Program-made: the position numbers and the translations under genes
Notes under the pieces: model-generated
Database searches by the model: none
What the model saw: only the letters and a program-made list of their open reading frames with translations
Told to the model about the DNA's origin: nothing
Assembly: GCA_016841045.1 (NCBI GenBank)
Contig: JAENZX010000019.1
Coordinates: 1 to 64,000 of the forward strand
DNA from: Thermincola carboxydiphila
GTDB taxonomy: Bacteria > Bacillota > Thermincolia > Thermincolales > UBA2595
Direction: 5' to 3'
Length of the DNA: 64,000 bases
Shown: positions 18,672-28,863 of the stretch, one piece after another
Numbering within the stretch: position 1 is the first letter of the stretch
Layout: each line of letters starts with the position of its first letter

Positions 18672-18941
18672 AGAGTTCAGCCGTTTGTGGAGATTTTTTC
18701 AGGTGTCCCAATCTGGTCAACTAACCGCCTCCAATTCCAAATCCTTGGGTACCCGCCCAAGCGCCGTCTCCCCGCAAGGAGGACGCCGAATCCGTAAGCC
18801 GCTTAGCGGCAACGGCTTCGCAGCATGGCGCTGGGCGGCTCCGTCCGTCCGTGGCCTCCGCCCGGCGAATTTGAAATTGGATTCGGTAAGTTGACAGACG
18901 ATAGTGACACAATGAAAAATCTCCACAAACGGCTGAACTCT
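18672..18941. repeat. Palindromic repeat element, complete longer copy
   Basis: Same family as 10716-10995. Arms AGAGTTCAGCCGTTTGTGGAG (18672) and its mirror at 18921-18941, then GGTCAACTAACCGCCTCCAATT mirrored near 18875-18897. The GC-rich core shares CTTGGGT-N-CCCGCC, GCGCTGGGCGGCTCCG and CTCCGCCCGGCG with the first copy, but has about 50 extra bases (18768-18828) that form further hairpins (AAGCCGCTTAGCGGC, GCCGTTGCC region). It sits between the rpsF promoter and metY. Confidence 0.85.
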
Positions 18942-19074
18942 TATTTACTGCCCAAAAGCATTTATGTTGACTACTTAAAAAATGAGAAGGGGGCCTTAAG
19001 GGCGAAAAAGACAATTGAAATTAAACAAGAGGGGCTTTGCGTTTCCCTCCTGTAAGTAATTTTATTTATTAACT
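18942..19074. other. Short spacer downstream of metY
   Basis: No gene. On the minus strand it follows the metY stop; a GAGGGG...CCCTCC pairing near 19029-19050 is the only hairpin seen, without a T-tract. Confidence 0.35.
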
Positions 19075-20385
<1,311 letters not shown>

Positions 20386-20421
20386 CTATTTTGATATGTT
20401 ATAAGGGTATATATTTTCTCT

Positions 20422-20450
20422 ATTTTAGTTAATTATGGTTGACTTGTCAA
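20422..20450 (-). promoter_or_regulatory. Promoter of metY
   Basis: Minus strand TTGACA (20445-20450), 17-base spacer, TAAAAT (20422-20427). The -35 box overlaps a small palindrome TTGACAAGTCAA. Confidence 0.75.
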
Positions 20451-20658
20451 CAGATTTTATGGATATTTTAATTTCATGGATATTATGTAACCAACAGATT
20501 GTTATCATACCATTTCACATCAACCCATAACAGCAATTTATAAAATAAAACATCAGTACACGTGTTGCGAATAAAAGAGAATTTGAAGGACATTGGCAAA
20601 ATTTGTCGAATTGTTTTTTGGCAAAACTTTCTTAATAGTTACAGAGGGAGGTTATTAA

Positions 20659-21855
20659 TTGCTAAACCAGAATTTTTCGTTGTTGAAGAACCACATCCGA
20701 ACCGCTAATAAAGGCACCACCCTATTCCGCGAAGGTGATACTGACACAGAAATGTATTTCGTTTTAAGAGGTGATGTGGAACTGAGCAGGGTTTCAGGAA
20801 ATACTGTTTTAACAGAGTCCCTGGTAGCGCAGGGAGGTTTTTTCGGAGAAATGTCTTTTATTCAAAATGAACAAAGAAACAATACAGCAACAACAATCTC
20901 TGAATCGGTTTTACTGGTTATAAACAATGATAACTTTAATGATGTTATCTCTATAAACCCTCAGCTGGCTATGCATATTATAACTGGGTTATGCTTACGA
21001 ATACGCGATTTAGAATCTGCTGTACCTACCGTAACCACCTCGATTCCAAGTTCAATCGTCGTTCCGGAAACCAGTGAACTAAAAACCAGCGAACCAGAAA
21101 CTGATAATAAAACGAAAACCACTGCAATAGCAGAAATTTTTTCCAACAAAACCTTTGAGTTATCATCTGATAGTTATAACAAGTATTGCTTTACCAAGGA
21201 AGTTTCATGTCCGGTTTGTGAACACAAGTTTACCACCGATATGCTCAGGGAAAGCAAGCTTATTATTACGAACCGTTCCGATGAACTAAGAACTTTTTAT
21301 GAGGATATTGACCCAATATTCTATAATGTGTGGATTTGTCCTAATTGTTATTATTCTATGAAACGGATAGAGTTTGATAAAATTACTGAAATTCAAAAAA
21401 GAAACCTGGCAAACCAGTCAGACCAGAGGAAAGAAAATTGGAATCTCGATTTTAATAACAAACTAAGTTTTGATTTTGCTGTGACAACCTACAAAATCGC
21501 AATTGAATGCTGTGACAGTTTAGGAAAAAAGAATATCGAGGACCGTATAGCCGGTCTCTGGCTGAATACAGCCTGGTTGTATGATGATATGGAGCAACCT
21601 GAAAATGCTCTTGAGGCCAGGAAAAATGCCCTCACCAAGTACAAGAACGCCTACATTTTCGGGACTGACAGAACCGATGAGCAGGACCAGAAAATTGAAT
21701 ATCTGATTGGAAAATTGTCTTGGGTCACGGGAAATATAAAAGAAGCAAGGGAACATTTTTTCAAAGTTGTCAACCGCCGCAACGGCCACCAGTTGCTCAA
21801 GCAAATGGCCGAGGACGCTCTGGAACAGCTAAAACTCATGCAAAAAGAAGCATAA
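20659..21855 (+). CDS. Cyclic-nucleotide-binding domain fused to DUF2225
   Basis: A 398-residue fusion. Residues about 10-125 are a cNMP-binding jelly roll (FREGDTDTEMYFVLRGDVEL, GGFFGEMSFI), without the RxA-type phosphate cassette fully conserved (ERNN in place of the usual arginine-rich turn), so the ligand is uncertain. A low-complexity linker (130-170) leads to a DUF2225 module (about 178-395) with two CxxC pairs (CPVCEHKF, CPNCYYSM), presumably a zinc site, and helical TPR-like repeats. No DNA-binding helix-turn-helix is present, unlike CRP. Start is TTG with GAGGGAGG. Single gene on the plus strand ending in a bidirectional terminator; role unknown. Confidence 0.8.
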   Translation: MLNQNFSLLKNHIRTANKGTTLFREGDTDTEMYFVLRGDVELSRVSGNTVLTESLVAQGGFFGEMSFIQNEQRNNTATTISESVLLVINNDNFNDVISINPQLAMHIITGLCLRIRDLESAVPTVTTSIPSSIVVPETSELKTSEPETDNKTKTTAIAEIFSNKTFELSSDSYNKYCFTKEVSCPVCEHKFTTDMLRESKLIITNRSDELRTFYEDIDPIFYNVWICPNCYYSMKRIEFDKITEIQKRNLANQSDQRKENWNLDFNNKLSFDFAVTTYKIAIECCDSLGKKNIEDRIAGLWLNTAWLYDDMEQPENALEARKNALTKYKNAYIFGTDRTDEQDQKIEYLIGKLSWVTGNIKEAREHFFKVVNRRNGHQLLKQMAEDALEQLKLMQKEA

Positions 21856-21860
21856 TAAGA

Positions 21861-21899
21861 AAAAAGCCTGTTCACTTCAAGAGTGACAGGCTTTTTTTA
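21861..21899. terminator. Bidirectional terminator between DUF2225 gene and ychF
   Basis: AAAAAAGCCTGT...ACAGGCTTTTTTT with an inner CACT/AGTG extension; A-tract on one side and T-tract on the other allow use from both convergent genes. Confidence 0.9.
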
Positions 21900-21916
21900 T
21901 TGAATTTACATATTAA

Positions 21917-23011
21917 TTAAACATTAAACCTAAAATACACTACATCTCCGTCCTGCATTACATATTCCTTGCCTTCCAGCCTAACAAGCCCTTTTTCTTT
22001 GGCGGCAAGCTGGGAGCCGCTGTCCATAAGATCGTTGTATGAAACAACTTCTGCTCTAATGAAGCCTCTTTCAATATCTGTATGAATCTTTCCCGCAGCC
22101 TGGGGTGCTTTAGTTCCCTTCCTGATCGTCCAGGCCCGTACCTCCTGAACGCCTGCTGTAAAGAATGTAAGCAGACCCAAAAGCTTGTATCCTGCCCGAA
22201 TAAGCTTATCGAGTCCTGACTCTTCCAGTCCGAGGTCAGCCAAAAAATCAGCCTTCTCCTCATCTTCCAATTCAGCAATCTCAGCTTCGATTTTGGCACA
22301 GACCACTACGACTTCTGAACCTTCTAAAGCGGCAATTTTACGAACTTCCTCAACAAGTGCATTACCTTTTGCTTCAGGTAGATCCTCCTCACCGACGTTG
22401 GCAGCATATAAGACAGGCTTTGCAGTAAGGAAGTTGCCCTCTTTTATAATAGCCATCTCTTCCGATTCAAATTCCATACTGCGCACAGGTTTTCCGTCAT
22501 CCAAAACTTTTTGGATACGCTCTAAAAGTTGAAGTTCCACTTGAAATTTTTTATCTTGAGTCTTTAACATCTTGCGGGTCCTGTCAATCCGCTTTTCCAT
22601 TGTCTCCATATCTGCAAGAATAAGCTCTGTATTTATCGTTTCAATGTCCCTGGCAGGGCCTACATCTCCTTCGACATGAGTGACGTTGTTATCGTGGAAA
22701 CACCTGACAACATGAACTATTGCGTCAACTTCCCTTATATGAGAAAGGAATTTATTACCCAGTCCCTCTCCTTTGCTTGCCCCCTTGACAAGTCCGGCAA
22801 TATCAACAAACTCTGTTATAGTTGGGACGATGCTCTTGGGGTTAACCATCTCCACTAAACGGTCAAGCCTAGGATCCGGAACCTGAACTACTCCTACGTT
22901 GGGGTCAATGGTGCAAAACGGGTAATTTGCCGCTTCAGCCCCTGCTTTAGTTATGGCATTAAAAAGGGTCGATTTTCCTACATTTGGCAGACCCACAATT
23001 CCAAGCTGCAT
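21917..23011 (-). CDS. ychF: Ribosome-associated ATPase YchF (OLA1 family)
   Basis: A 364-residue YchF. Walker [10 protein letters not shown] (7-15), [20 protein letters not shown] with the G3 region, and NVGEEDL in place of the NKxD guanine-specificity motif, which explains its ATP preference. The C-terminal TGS-like domain begins near [25 protein letters not shown]. It binds ribosomes and affects stress responses. Typical origin-proximal neighbour of DUF951 and mscS in Firmicutes. ATG 23011. Confidence 0.96.
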   Translation of the reverse strand: MQLGIVGLPNVGKSTLFNAITKAGAEAANYPFCTIDPNVGVVQVPDPRLDRLVEMVNPKSIVPTITEFVDIAGLVKGASKGEGLGNKFLSHIREVDAIVHVVRCFHDNNVTHVEGDVGPARDIETINTELILADMETMEKRIDRTRKMLKTQDKKFQVELQLLERIQKVLDDGKPVRSMEFESEEMAIIKEGNFLTAKPVLYAANVGEEDLPEAKGNALVEEVRKIAALEGSEVVVVCAKIEAEIAELEDEEKADFLADLGLEESGLDKLIRAGYKLLGLLTFFTAGVQEVRAWTIRKGTKAPQAAGKIHTDIERGFIRAEVVSYNDLMDSGSQLAAKEKGLVRLEGKEYVMQDGDVVYFRFNV

Positions 23012-23271
23012 TATATGTTCATCCTTTCAAAAGTTAAGAAAATTTCATCCTGAAAATTATACCTTATTGTGGCAATAGTTGCAACTTTAATAATGTGTAA
23101 GCATTTATACGTTAAAAATAAGTTAAAAATAAATAGTTGTGAATAACCAAAAATACTTAGGGAAAAAATAAAACAATCAACTATATTTACTCTGGAGTTG
23201 AGTTTATGGGCCGATATAAAATAAATAAAATTAAAAAAGCAAAAAATATTAACTATGGAGAATTGATTTCA

Positions 23272-23730
23272 ATGCGACTATTTAAAATCAATGATTTTTA
23301 TACTGCAGGATTGATAATGGGAGTACTTGCAGGAATTGCTCACAATTTTGTTCTGTATTTGTTGATTCTAACGGGCATAGAGACCCGAACTTACTGGAAA
23401 GATATGGCCGAAGTGTTTCTAAATCCTCCACAGGTGTTCACCTTTTGGGGTCAACTGTACGGTCTTATCGCATCATTAGGAATGTCCGGAATGTCCGGCG
23501 TCATTATTGCTTTACTGATAAGATTCACAGGTAGAGATTATCTATATATAAAAACGGTATCTGCAAGTATAGGAACAGGTTTGTTCGTGTTTATGGTTAT
23601 TTATCCCTCATTGGGATTAAATTTCTTACAGCATTCTCTTAACACTCAATACGTTGCTTTCTTTTCTTTTATGTTTTACGGACTGGTGATAGGATACCTT
23701 TTTGACAAATTTACTGCTTTTAATGATTAG
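23272..23730 (+). CDS. Four-helix membrane protein, unknown
   Basis: About 152 residues with four hydrophobic helices (TAGLIMGVLAGIAHNFVLYLLIL, FWGQLYGLIASLGMSGMSGVIIALLI, SIGTGLFVFMVIYPSLGL, YVAFFSFMFYGLVIGYLF). Two starts are possible: ATG 23206 (ATTCTGGAGTTGA before it) gives a lysine-rich 22-residue extension; ATG 23272 has GGAG 11 bases upstream and starts at the conserved-looking helix, so I prefer it. Similar small YqhR-like membrane proteins occur in spore-formers, but I cannot assign a family. Plus strand, alone. Confidence 0.6.
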   Translation: MRLFKINDFYTAGLIMGVLAGIAHNFVLYLLILTGIETRTYWKDMAEVFLNPPQVFTFWGQLYGLIASLGMSGMSGVIIALLIRFTGRDYLYIKTVSASIGTGLFVFMVIYPSLGLNFLQHSLNTQYVAFFSFMFYGLVIGYLFDKFTAFND

Positions 23731-23770
23731 CATCATTATATCTGTTAAACTGCAGCCGATTTAGCCGAAT

Positions 23771-23965
23771 CTATTCTTTAGCAGCTGCCTTAATAACCTT
23801 CTTGACACCCTTCTCAAACTTAGGCCTCGGAAGCATTACCTGCCTGCCGCACCCCAGACACTTTATCCTAAAATCCATTCCTGTACGAAGTACTTCCCAT
23901 TCTGTACTCCCGCAGGGGTGAGGTTTTCTCATCAAAACAACATCGCCGACCATATACTTATGCAA
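23771..23965 (-). CDS. DUF951 family zinc-ribbon-like protein
   Basis: A 64-residue protein, [52 protein letters not shown], matching DUF951 (YyzM-like), with three cysteines (HPCG, CLGC) likely binding zinc. TTG start with AGGAGG eight bases upstream. Conserved between ychF and mscS in Firmicutes; function unknown, a nucleic-acid-binding role is guessed from the basic C-terminus. Confidence 0.85.
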   Translation of the reverse strand: MHKYMVGDVVLMRKPHPCGSTEWEVLRTGMDFRIKCLGCGRQVMLPRPKFEKGVKKVIKAAAKE

Positions 23966-23994
23966 TTTGTTTTCCTCCTGTCTTTACATGACGG

Positions 23995-24858
23995 TTATGA
24001 CGGGCTTTTGACCCCTTTACCAACACCTATTTCCGGGGAGATGATAATTCTTCTGGGGGTTTCTATGCCTTCCTGCTCAAAAGCCTCTTTAAACCGTTTG
24101 CGAAGTTCCCGTTCCACAGTCCATTGTTCCATCGGCTTAGTCTTAGCAACTGTCCTGATAATTACACCTCCGGGTCCCATTTCGACCACACCAAGAACTT
24201 CCGGCCCTTCGGTTATCACATCTTTCTTCTCATTGGCAATATTTTCTGCAACCTTCTTCATAACAGCAACGGCACGATTAACATCCTCCTCATAGGCAAT
24301 CGGTACCTCAACAAGCGCTCTCATACTTCCGCGGCTAAAGTTGGTAACAGCCGTGATCTGTCCGTTAGGTATAATATGATACTCTCCGCCCCAATCGCGT
24401 AATTTGGTAATTCTTATACCTACCTCTTCGACAATCCCCGAGAAATTCCCGGTAGTTATATACTCTCCAACTGAGTACTGATTCTCCAACAGAATAAAAA
24501 AACCTGTAACGACATCTTTTACCAAACTCTGAGCACCAAAACCCAACGCAACACCAAGAATCCCTGCTCCAGCCAAGAAGCCTTTAGGATCTTTAACAAG
24601 TTGGCCTAATATTGTGAAACCCACAATAAAATAAATGGAATATCTAAGGATGCTTTTTGCTAAAGTCCTAAGTGTCAGGACTCTACCTTCATCGATATAT
24701 TTCTGTTCGCGCGGCCTTAACACCCTGTCTATTAGAAAGTCTCCAATTTTAATGCCTATAAAAGCCAGGATTAAGGTTCCGAGAATTGTCCCACTTGTTT
24801 TAAGGAATTCCGGCTTATACGCTAGAATTTTTTCGTATAATTGGGATTTAATATTCAT
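23995..24858 (-). CDS. MscS-type mechanosensitive channel
   Basis: A 287-residue small-conductance channel. One long N-terminal helix and TM2, then the pore-lining TM3 GFLAGAGILGVALGFGAQSLVKDVVTGFFI (about 95-122) with the alternating glycine/alanine pattern, and the beta domain beginning NQYSVGEYI. Opens under membrane tension to release solutes. The ATG overlaps the stop of the upstream HEAT gene (ATGA), so the two are translationally coupled, an unusual pairing for a channel. Confidence 0.92.
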   Translation of the reverse strand: MNIKSQLYEKILAYKPEFLKTSGTILGTLILAFIGIKIGDFLIDRVLRPREQKYIDEGRVLTLRTLAKSILRYSIYFIVGFTILGQLVKDPKGFLAGAGILGVALGFGAQSLVKDVVTGFFILLENQYSVGEYITTGNFSGIVEEVGIRITKLRDWGGEYHIIPNGQITAVTNFSRGSMRALVEVPIAYEEDVNRAVAVMKKVAENIANEKKDVITEGPEVLGVVEMGPGGVIIRTVAKTKPMEQWTVERELRKRFKEAFEQEGIETPRRIIISPEIGVGKGVKSPS

Positions 24859-25892
24859 ACTGCTTCGCCACCGTCTACCATAAATTGATTTGCTTTTTCC
24901 TGAAGGAAATGCCCTTCTGACAGGGCTATTCTTTTTATAACATTTAACCCTTCTCCACCCATTAACTTCAACGAATCTAGCACGGCTATCTGTAACACGG
25001 GATCCTCTTCCTGCACCAGAAGTTTTTCAAGCTGTTTGGCAGCATCCACCCCCCCGATTTTCCCTATGGAACGAACAACCTGTACTCTCACCTTATTTTC
25101 CGGATCATTAAACAATTCTGCTAATTGTTTCACGGATCCTGTAGAACCTATCTTCCCCAAAACTCTTGCAGCCTGCAGCCTGACATTGCTGTTATCATCT
25201 TTCAATGCAGGGTAAAGAGTGGGTGCTAAAGCAGTTGTCCCCATCTCACCAAGAAGTTCAATGACATAGCCGCGAATTATTGGATCGCTATCAGAAAGTG
25301 CTCCCTTTAATGCAGTTACCGAAACTTCACCCAAAGAAAGAATTACTTCTGCAACCCTGGCCGGAAGCCATTTGTTGGGAAATTTCAAAGCTTCAATAAG
25401 CATTGAAGCAACAGATGGATCTTTGATTTTTTTGAGTGAAGCAGTTGCCGCCAGCCGGACTTCCTCATTACGATCAGCCATTGCGTTAAACAGCAGTAGG
25501 GCTGAGCCTTCTCCACCAATCTTCCCTATCCTTTCGGCGCTTGCTGCCCGTACCTTGTAATTTGTATCTGTTAAGCCATTCTTGTACCGCTCACTAACAG
25601 CAGGCTGTGATACAGCCTGCCTGATAAGTTCCTGTTTGTCCCGGGGGAATCTTTCAAGCTGGTCGACAACCTTATCAATAAGTTCGTATTTTCCTTCCTG
25701 TATGTATTGATTAATTTTTTGAAAACTATCCCCTGATAAATCAACAAGTATCTCCCGTCTATCCTCTCCAGATTTATGCAGTTTAGATCTGGAAGTTATT
25801 TTTACAGATTTTATAGACTCCCTATCAATCAAAAAAAGCCCTGAAATTAGCGCAACAGCCAGCAAAAATCCACCTGCCAGCAACCAAACCAT
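24855..25892 (-). CDS. Membrane-anchored HEAT-repeat protein
   Basis: A 345-residue protein with one N-terminal membrane helix (MVWLLAGGFLLAVALISGLFLI) and about eight HEAT/PBS-type helical repeats (for example VRAASAERIGKIG, VRLAATASLKKI, VRLQAARVLGKIG, VRVQVVRSIGKIG). Start chosen at ATG 25892, preceded by TTGAGGTGAC; the upstream ATG 25925 has no ribosome site. It is coupled by a 4-base overlap to mscS, suggesting that the helical solenoid on the inner face acts with or regulates the channel (inference). Signal direction of the anchor is not certain. Confidence 0.8.
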   Translation of the reverse strand: MVWLLAGGFLLAVALISGLFLIDRESIKSVKITSRSKLHKSGEDRREILVDLSGDSFQKINQYIQEGKYELIDKVVDQLERFPRDKQELIRQAVSQPAVSERYKNGLTDTNYKVRAASAERIGKIGGEGSALLLFNAMADRNEEVRLAATASLKKIKDPSVASMLIEALKFPNKWLPARVAEVILSLGEVSVTALKGALSDSDPIIRGYVIELLGEMGTTALAPTLYPALKDDNSNVRLQAARVLGKIGSTGSVKQLAELFNDPENKVRVQVVRSIGKIGGVDAAKQLEKLLVQEEDPVLQIAVLDSLKLMGGEGLNVIKRIALSEGHFLQEKANQFMVDGGEAV

Positions 25893-25984
25893 AAAAGTCA
25901 CCTCAATATTTTTAAAGGATTCCATTAAGATACTTTTTATTTCGACGACCCCCGGACAATTCCTGCAAAGGTTTGTTAAGCCGT

Positions 25985-26018
25985 GTTAAACAAAAATCCA
26001 GTCATGGGACTGGATTTT
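25985..26018 (-). terminator. Terminator after M18 aminopeptidase
   Basis: Minus strand AAAATCCAGT-N6-ACTGGATTTT then TGTTT, 22 bases after the stop codon. Confidence 0.85.
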
Positions 26019-26039
26019 AAAAAACTGGGTTGAATCACC

Positions 26040-27467
26040 TTAGCAGTAGAAAAAAGCCTCATAAGCCTTGTAGCACATATAAATGTCTGCTTTATGGGCA
26101 ACTTCAACGGGTGAATGCATACTGAGTAACGCAGGTCCACAGTCAAGCACTTCCATCCCATATCGAGCCATAAACTGGGCAATGGTTCCGCCTCCACCCT
26201 GATCTACTTTGCCAAGTTCAGCCGTCTGCCAAACAATCTTTTTATCGTTAAAAATTCTTCGAATCTCTGCCACAAATTCAGCATTGGCTTCACTTGTCGA
26301 ATATTTGCCCCCCGAGCCTGTATATTTGGTAATTACTACCCCGCAGCCCAGCCTGGCGGCATTTAGTTTGTCAAGTACACCCTCCCAATTGGGGTCAACT
26401 CCAGCGCCAACGTCTGCCGATAAAGCTCTGGCTTTTGCTAAGGCCCTGCGGCAGTATATTTCATCATAGTCTCCGGAAATTAGATAAAGTAATTCTGCAA
26501 TTGTATTCTCAAAGAACCTGGACCTCATTCCAGTATTGCCAGCACTTCCTGTTTCTTCTTTGTCCACAAACAGTGCTACAGCCGTACGAGCCGGCTCATG
26601 GCAGCTTAAAATGGCCCGGAGGGAGGTATAAGCACAAATCCGGTCGTCCTGCCCATAAGCCCCTATGAGGCTGCGGTCAAATCCTATGTCACGCGCCCGA
26701 GTTGAAGGTACCAGTTCAAGTTCAGCACTGGTAAAATCCTCTTCCTCTATTCCGTATTTTACTTTTAACAACTCAAGTATAGCAAGCTTAACCCTGTCCT
26801 TTGCCTCTTTTTCCTCAAATGGAATCGTTCCTGCAAGGATGTTTAGTGCCTCTCCGCTTATTGCCTCCCCAAGTTTTTTCTGAAATTGGTCCTTGGCTAG
26901 ATGCGGCAGAAGATCTGTTATCAAAAAAATAGGGTCATTTTCGTTTGATCCGATTTTTATATTGACTTTTTCACCATTTTGTTTTATTACCACTCCGTGA
27001 AGAGCAAGAGGGTGTGACAACCAGTGATATTTTTTTATGCCTCCGTAGTAGTGGGTTTTTAGCATTGCCAGTCCTGAATCCTCATATAAAGGTACAGGCT
27101 TTAAATCCAGCCTGGGGGAATCAATATGGGAGCCTATTACATTTATCCCCTGCCATACCGGTTCTTTACCAACAACAATCAAAGCAACATTTTTTTCCTT
27201 GTTAACAGCATATACCTTATTGCCCGGTCGCAGTTTTTTACCCCGAATGTCATCCATGGATACAAATCCGTTTTCCTGAGCAATTCTGATAATTTCCTGT
27301 ACAGATTCCCGTTCAGTTTTCGCTTCATCCAAGAATGACTTATAATCTTCACCAAACTTAAAAACCTCTTCTTTTTCTACGGTCGATAGTTTATCCCATA
27401 CCAATTTGTGTTCAAAACCCAGTTCTTCTTTTATCTTCTTCCACCGGTCTTTATTTTCCTTATCCAT
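26040..27467 (-). CDS. M18 family aminopeptidase
   Basis: A 475-residue zinc metallopeptidase of the M18 (aspartyl aminopeptidase-like) family, bacterial aminopeptidase I type. Metal and catalytic segments are visible: GSHIDSPRLDLKP (zinc His), FVDKEETGSAGNTG (catalytic Glu and metal ligand), SADVGAGVDP, and the C-terminal DCGPALLSMHSPVEVAHKAD with the last His ligand. Cytoplasmic, probably dodecameric, removing N-terminal residues from peptides. TTAGGAGG ribosome site; single gene with its own terminator. Confidence 0.92.
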   Translation of the reverse strand: MDKENKDRWKKIKEELGFEHKLVWDKLSTVEKEEVFKFGEDYKSFLDEAKTERESVQEIIRIAQENGFVSMDDIRGKKLRPGNKVYAVNKEKNVALIVVGKEPVWQGINVIGSHIDSPRLDLKPVPLYEDSGLAMLKTHYYGGIKKYHWLSHPLALHGVVIKQNGEKVNIKIGSNENDPIFLITDLLPHLAKDQFQKKLGEAISGEALNILAGTIPFEEKEAKDRVKLAILELLKVKYGIEEEDFTSAELELVPSTRARDIGFDRSLIGAYGQDDRICAYTSLRAILSCHEPARTAVALFVDKEETGSAGNTGMRSRFFENTIAELLYLISGDYDEIYCRRALAKARALSADVGAGVDPNWEGVLDKLNAARLGCGVVITKYTGSGGKYSTSEANAEFVAEIRRIFNDKKIVWQTAELGKVDQGGGGTIAQFMARYGMEVLDCGPALLSMHSPVEVAHKADIYMCYKAYEAFFYC

Positions 27468-27561
27468 CAGATACCTCCTAAAATCGTAACCTCTTTTATT
27501 ATATTATCATTCTAATATACTTTGCATTGCAAAGATTTTTTATAATATATCGGTAAACTTA

Positions 27562-27675
27562 CTAAAATTGATTGTAAATAAAAGGAACCTGCCCACTGGT
27601 TGATAGCAAAACAGTTATTATTATTACTATTACCCAAAAAACTCCGCTAATAATAGGTTGAATCCAGCCCCTCAT
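27562..27675 (-). CDS. DltX-like 37-residue membrane microprotein
   Basis: A small gene just after the MBOAT gene: stop of MBOAT to this ATG is 5 bases, with GGGGGTAGGAAAT as ribosome site. The peptide has one hydrophobic helix (VFWVIVIIITVLLS) and ends in VPFIYNQF. The partner of DltB in D-alanylation, DltX, is a peptide of about 45-50 residues with one helix and a C-terminal FIYN-x-F motif, with which this agrees. In Dlt systems that C-terminal tail is needed for acyl transfer between DltB and DltD. Only 37 residues, so it escapes ordinary gene callers. Confidence 0.78.
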   Translation of the reverse strand: MRGWIQPIISGVFWVIVIIITVLLSTSGQVPFIYNQF

Positions 27676-27680
27676 ATTTC

Positions 27681-28859
27681 CTACCCCCATTTAAACATCC
27701 TAGCAATTACATATAGGCTTTGCGTGAAATCGGCAGCAAAAAACACCCATCCAATTACCACAAAATGAAATGTAAGTACATTGCCTAGTACCAAAGACAG
27801 TTTTGAAGTGCGCCATTCTTCAGGCAGCCTCTTGTCTATAGTCATTCTATAAATCCTAAGTAGGATAAGACCTGCACCGTGATAAATTCCCCATACAAGA
27901 AAATTTAAAGAAGCACCATGCCATACCCCAGTAAGAGACATAACTATAAATGTGTTGACTATTGTCTGGATAAAACTACCCCGGCTCCCCCCAAGGGGAA
28001 TAAATACATAGTCCCGAAACCAGCCTGTTAACGACATATGCCAGCTTTTCCAGAACTTTGACAAGTCACTTTTCAGATATGGGTTTTCAAAGTTTTCAAT
28101 AATCTTATACCCAAAAAGTCTGGCACTGCCTATTGCAATATCCGAGTATCCAGAGAAATCAAAGTATATCCTGAAGGTATATGCATAAACAATTATCCAG
28201 TAGGCGCCGCTGGTCAATCCCTGATTGTCCAATTTATCGGCATAAATTGCAAACATGTCGGCGAGGACTAACTTTTTGAATAGGCCTGTTATGATCCTTG
28301 CCAGGCCTTCTGTCAGATAACCCCATTTGAAACCTCCAAGCTCTTGGGTTTGCTGTAAAAAGTTTGGCCATCTTTCGATAGGCCCTAGAGGAAGAATAGG
28401 AAAGAAAAATATGTAAAGAAGGAATCTGGCATAATTACCTTCTGGTCTGATTCCCCTGAAACTATCCACCAGGTAATGTATCAGCTTGAAAGTAAAATAG
28501 GAAATTCCCAGGGGTAAAACATATTTTGGAATATCCAGCTTTAATTCAAATCCGGTCCAGGGCAGCATTTTATAAAAGATTTCATTTAGTAATACTATAT
28601 ATTTAAAATATATAAGCACTGTTAACAGAATAGCCAATCCTGAAATCAACAATGTCTTCTTACCCAAAGTATTTTGGCCCAAATAATAAACTAATGTTCC
28701 TAATCCAAGTAAAAGATAAACCGTAGAAGGGGACGAATACATTACAAAAACAAAACTAATGGCAAGCAGAAAATACTCCTTAATCCATCTGGGCAGTATC
28801 CAATATACTACAGCTGATATTGTTAATAAAAATCCGTAGACCCATGTCGTAAAGGCCAA
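27681..28859 (-). CDS. MBOAT-family O-acyltransferase (DltB/AlgI type)
   Basis: A 392-residue polytopic acyltransferase. Family landmarks: PLGISYFTFKLIHYLVD, FFPILPLGPIERWPNF, FDFSGYSDIAIGSARLFGY, FWKSWHMSLTGWFRDYVFIPLGGSR and the catalytic histidine in GVWHGASLNFLVWGIYHG (about residue 320). The open frame extends 28 codons into the upstream gene; the TTG at 28859 with GGAGG overlapping the upstream stop is the supported start. Such enzymes pass acyl groups through the membrane to a surface acceptor. No dltA/dltC nearby, so the acyl donor is not a known D-alanyl carrier here. Middle gene of SGNH-MBOAT-microprotein. Confidence 0.9.
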   Translation of the reverse strand: MAFTTWVYGFLLTISAVVYWILPRWIKEYFLLAISFVFVMYSSPSTVYLLLGLGTLVYYLGQNTLGKKTLLISGLAILLTVLIYFKYIVLLNEIFYKMLPWTGFELKLDIPKYVLPLGISYFTFKLIHYLVDSFRGIRPEGNYARFLLYIFFFPILPLGPIERWPNFLQQTQELGGFKWGYLTEGLARIITGLFKKLVLADMFAIYADKLDNQGLTSGAYWIIVYAYTFRIYFDFSGYSDIAIGSARLFGYKIIENFENPYLKSDLSKFWKSWHMSLTGWFRDYVFIPLGGSRGSFIQTIVNTFIVMSLTGVWHGASLNFLVWGIYHGAGLILLRIYRMTIDKRLPEEWRTSKLSLVLGNVLTFHFVVIGWVFFAADFTQSLYVIARMFKWG

Positions 28860-28863
28860 AATA

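Noticed and set aside
18616-19055. Several 69-97-codon frames over the second palindromic element
   Set aside because: Same reason: translations of the GC-rich core on both strands, with no ribosome site.
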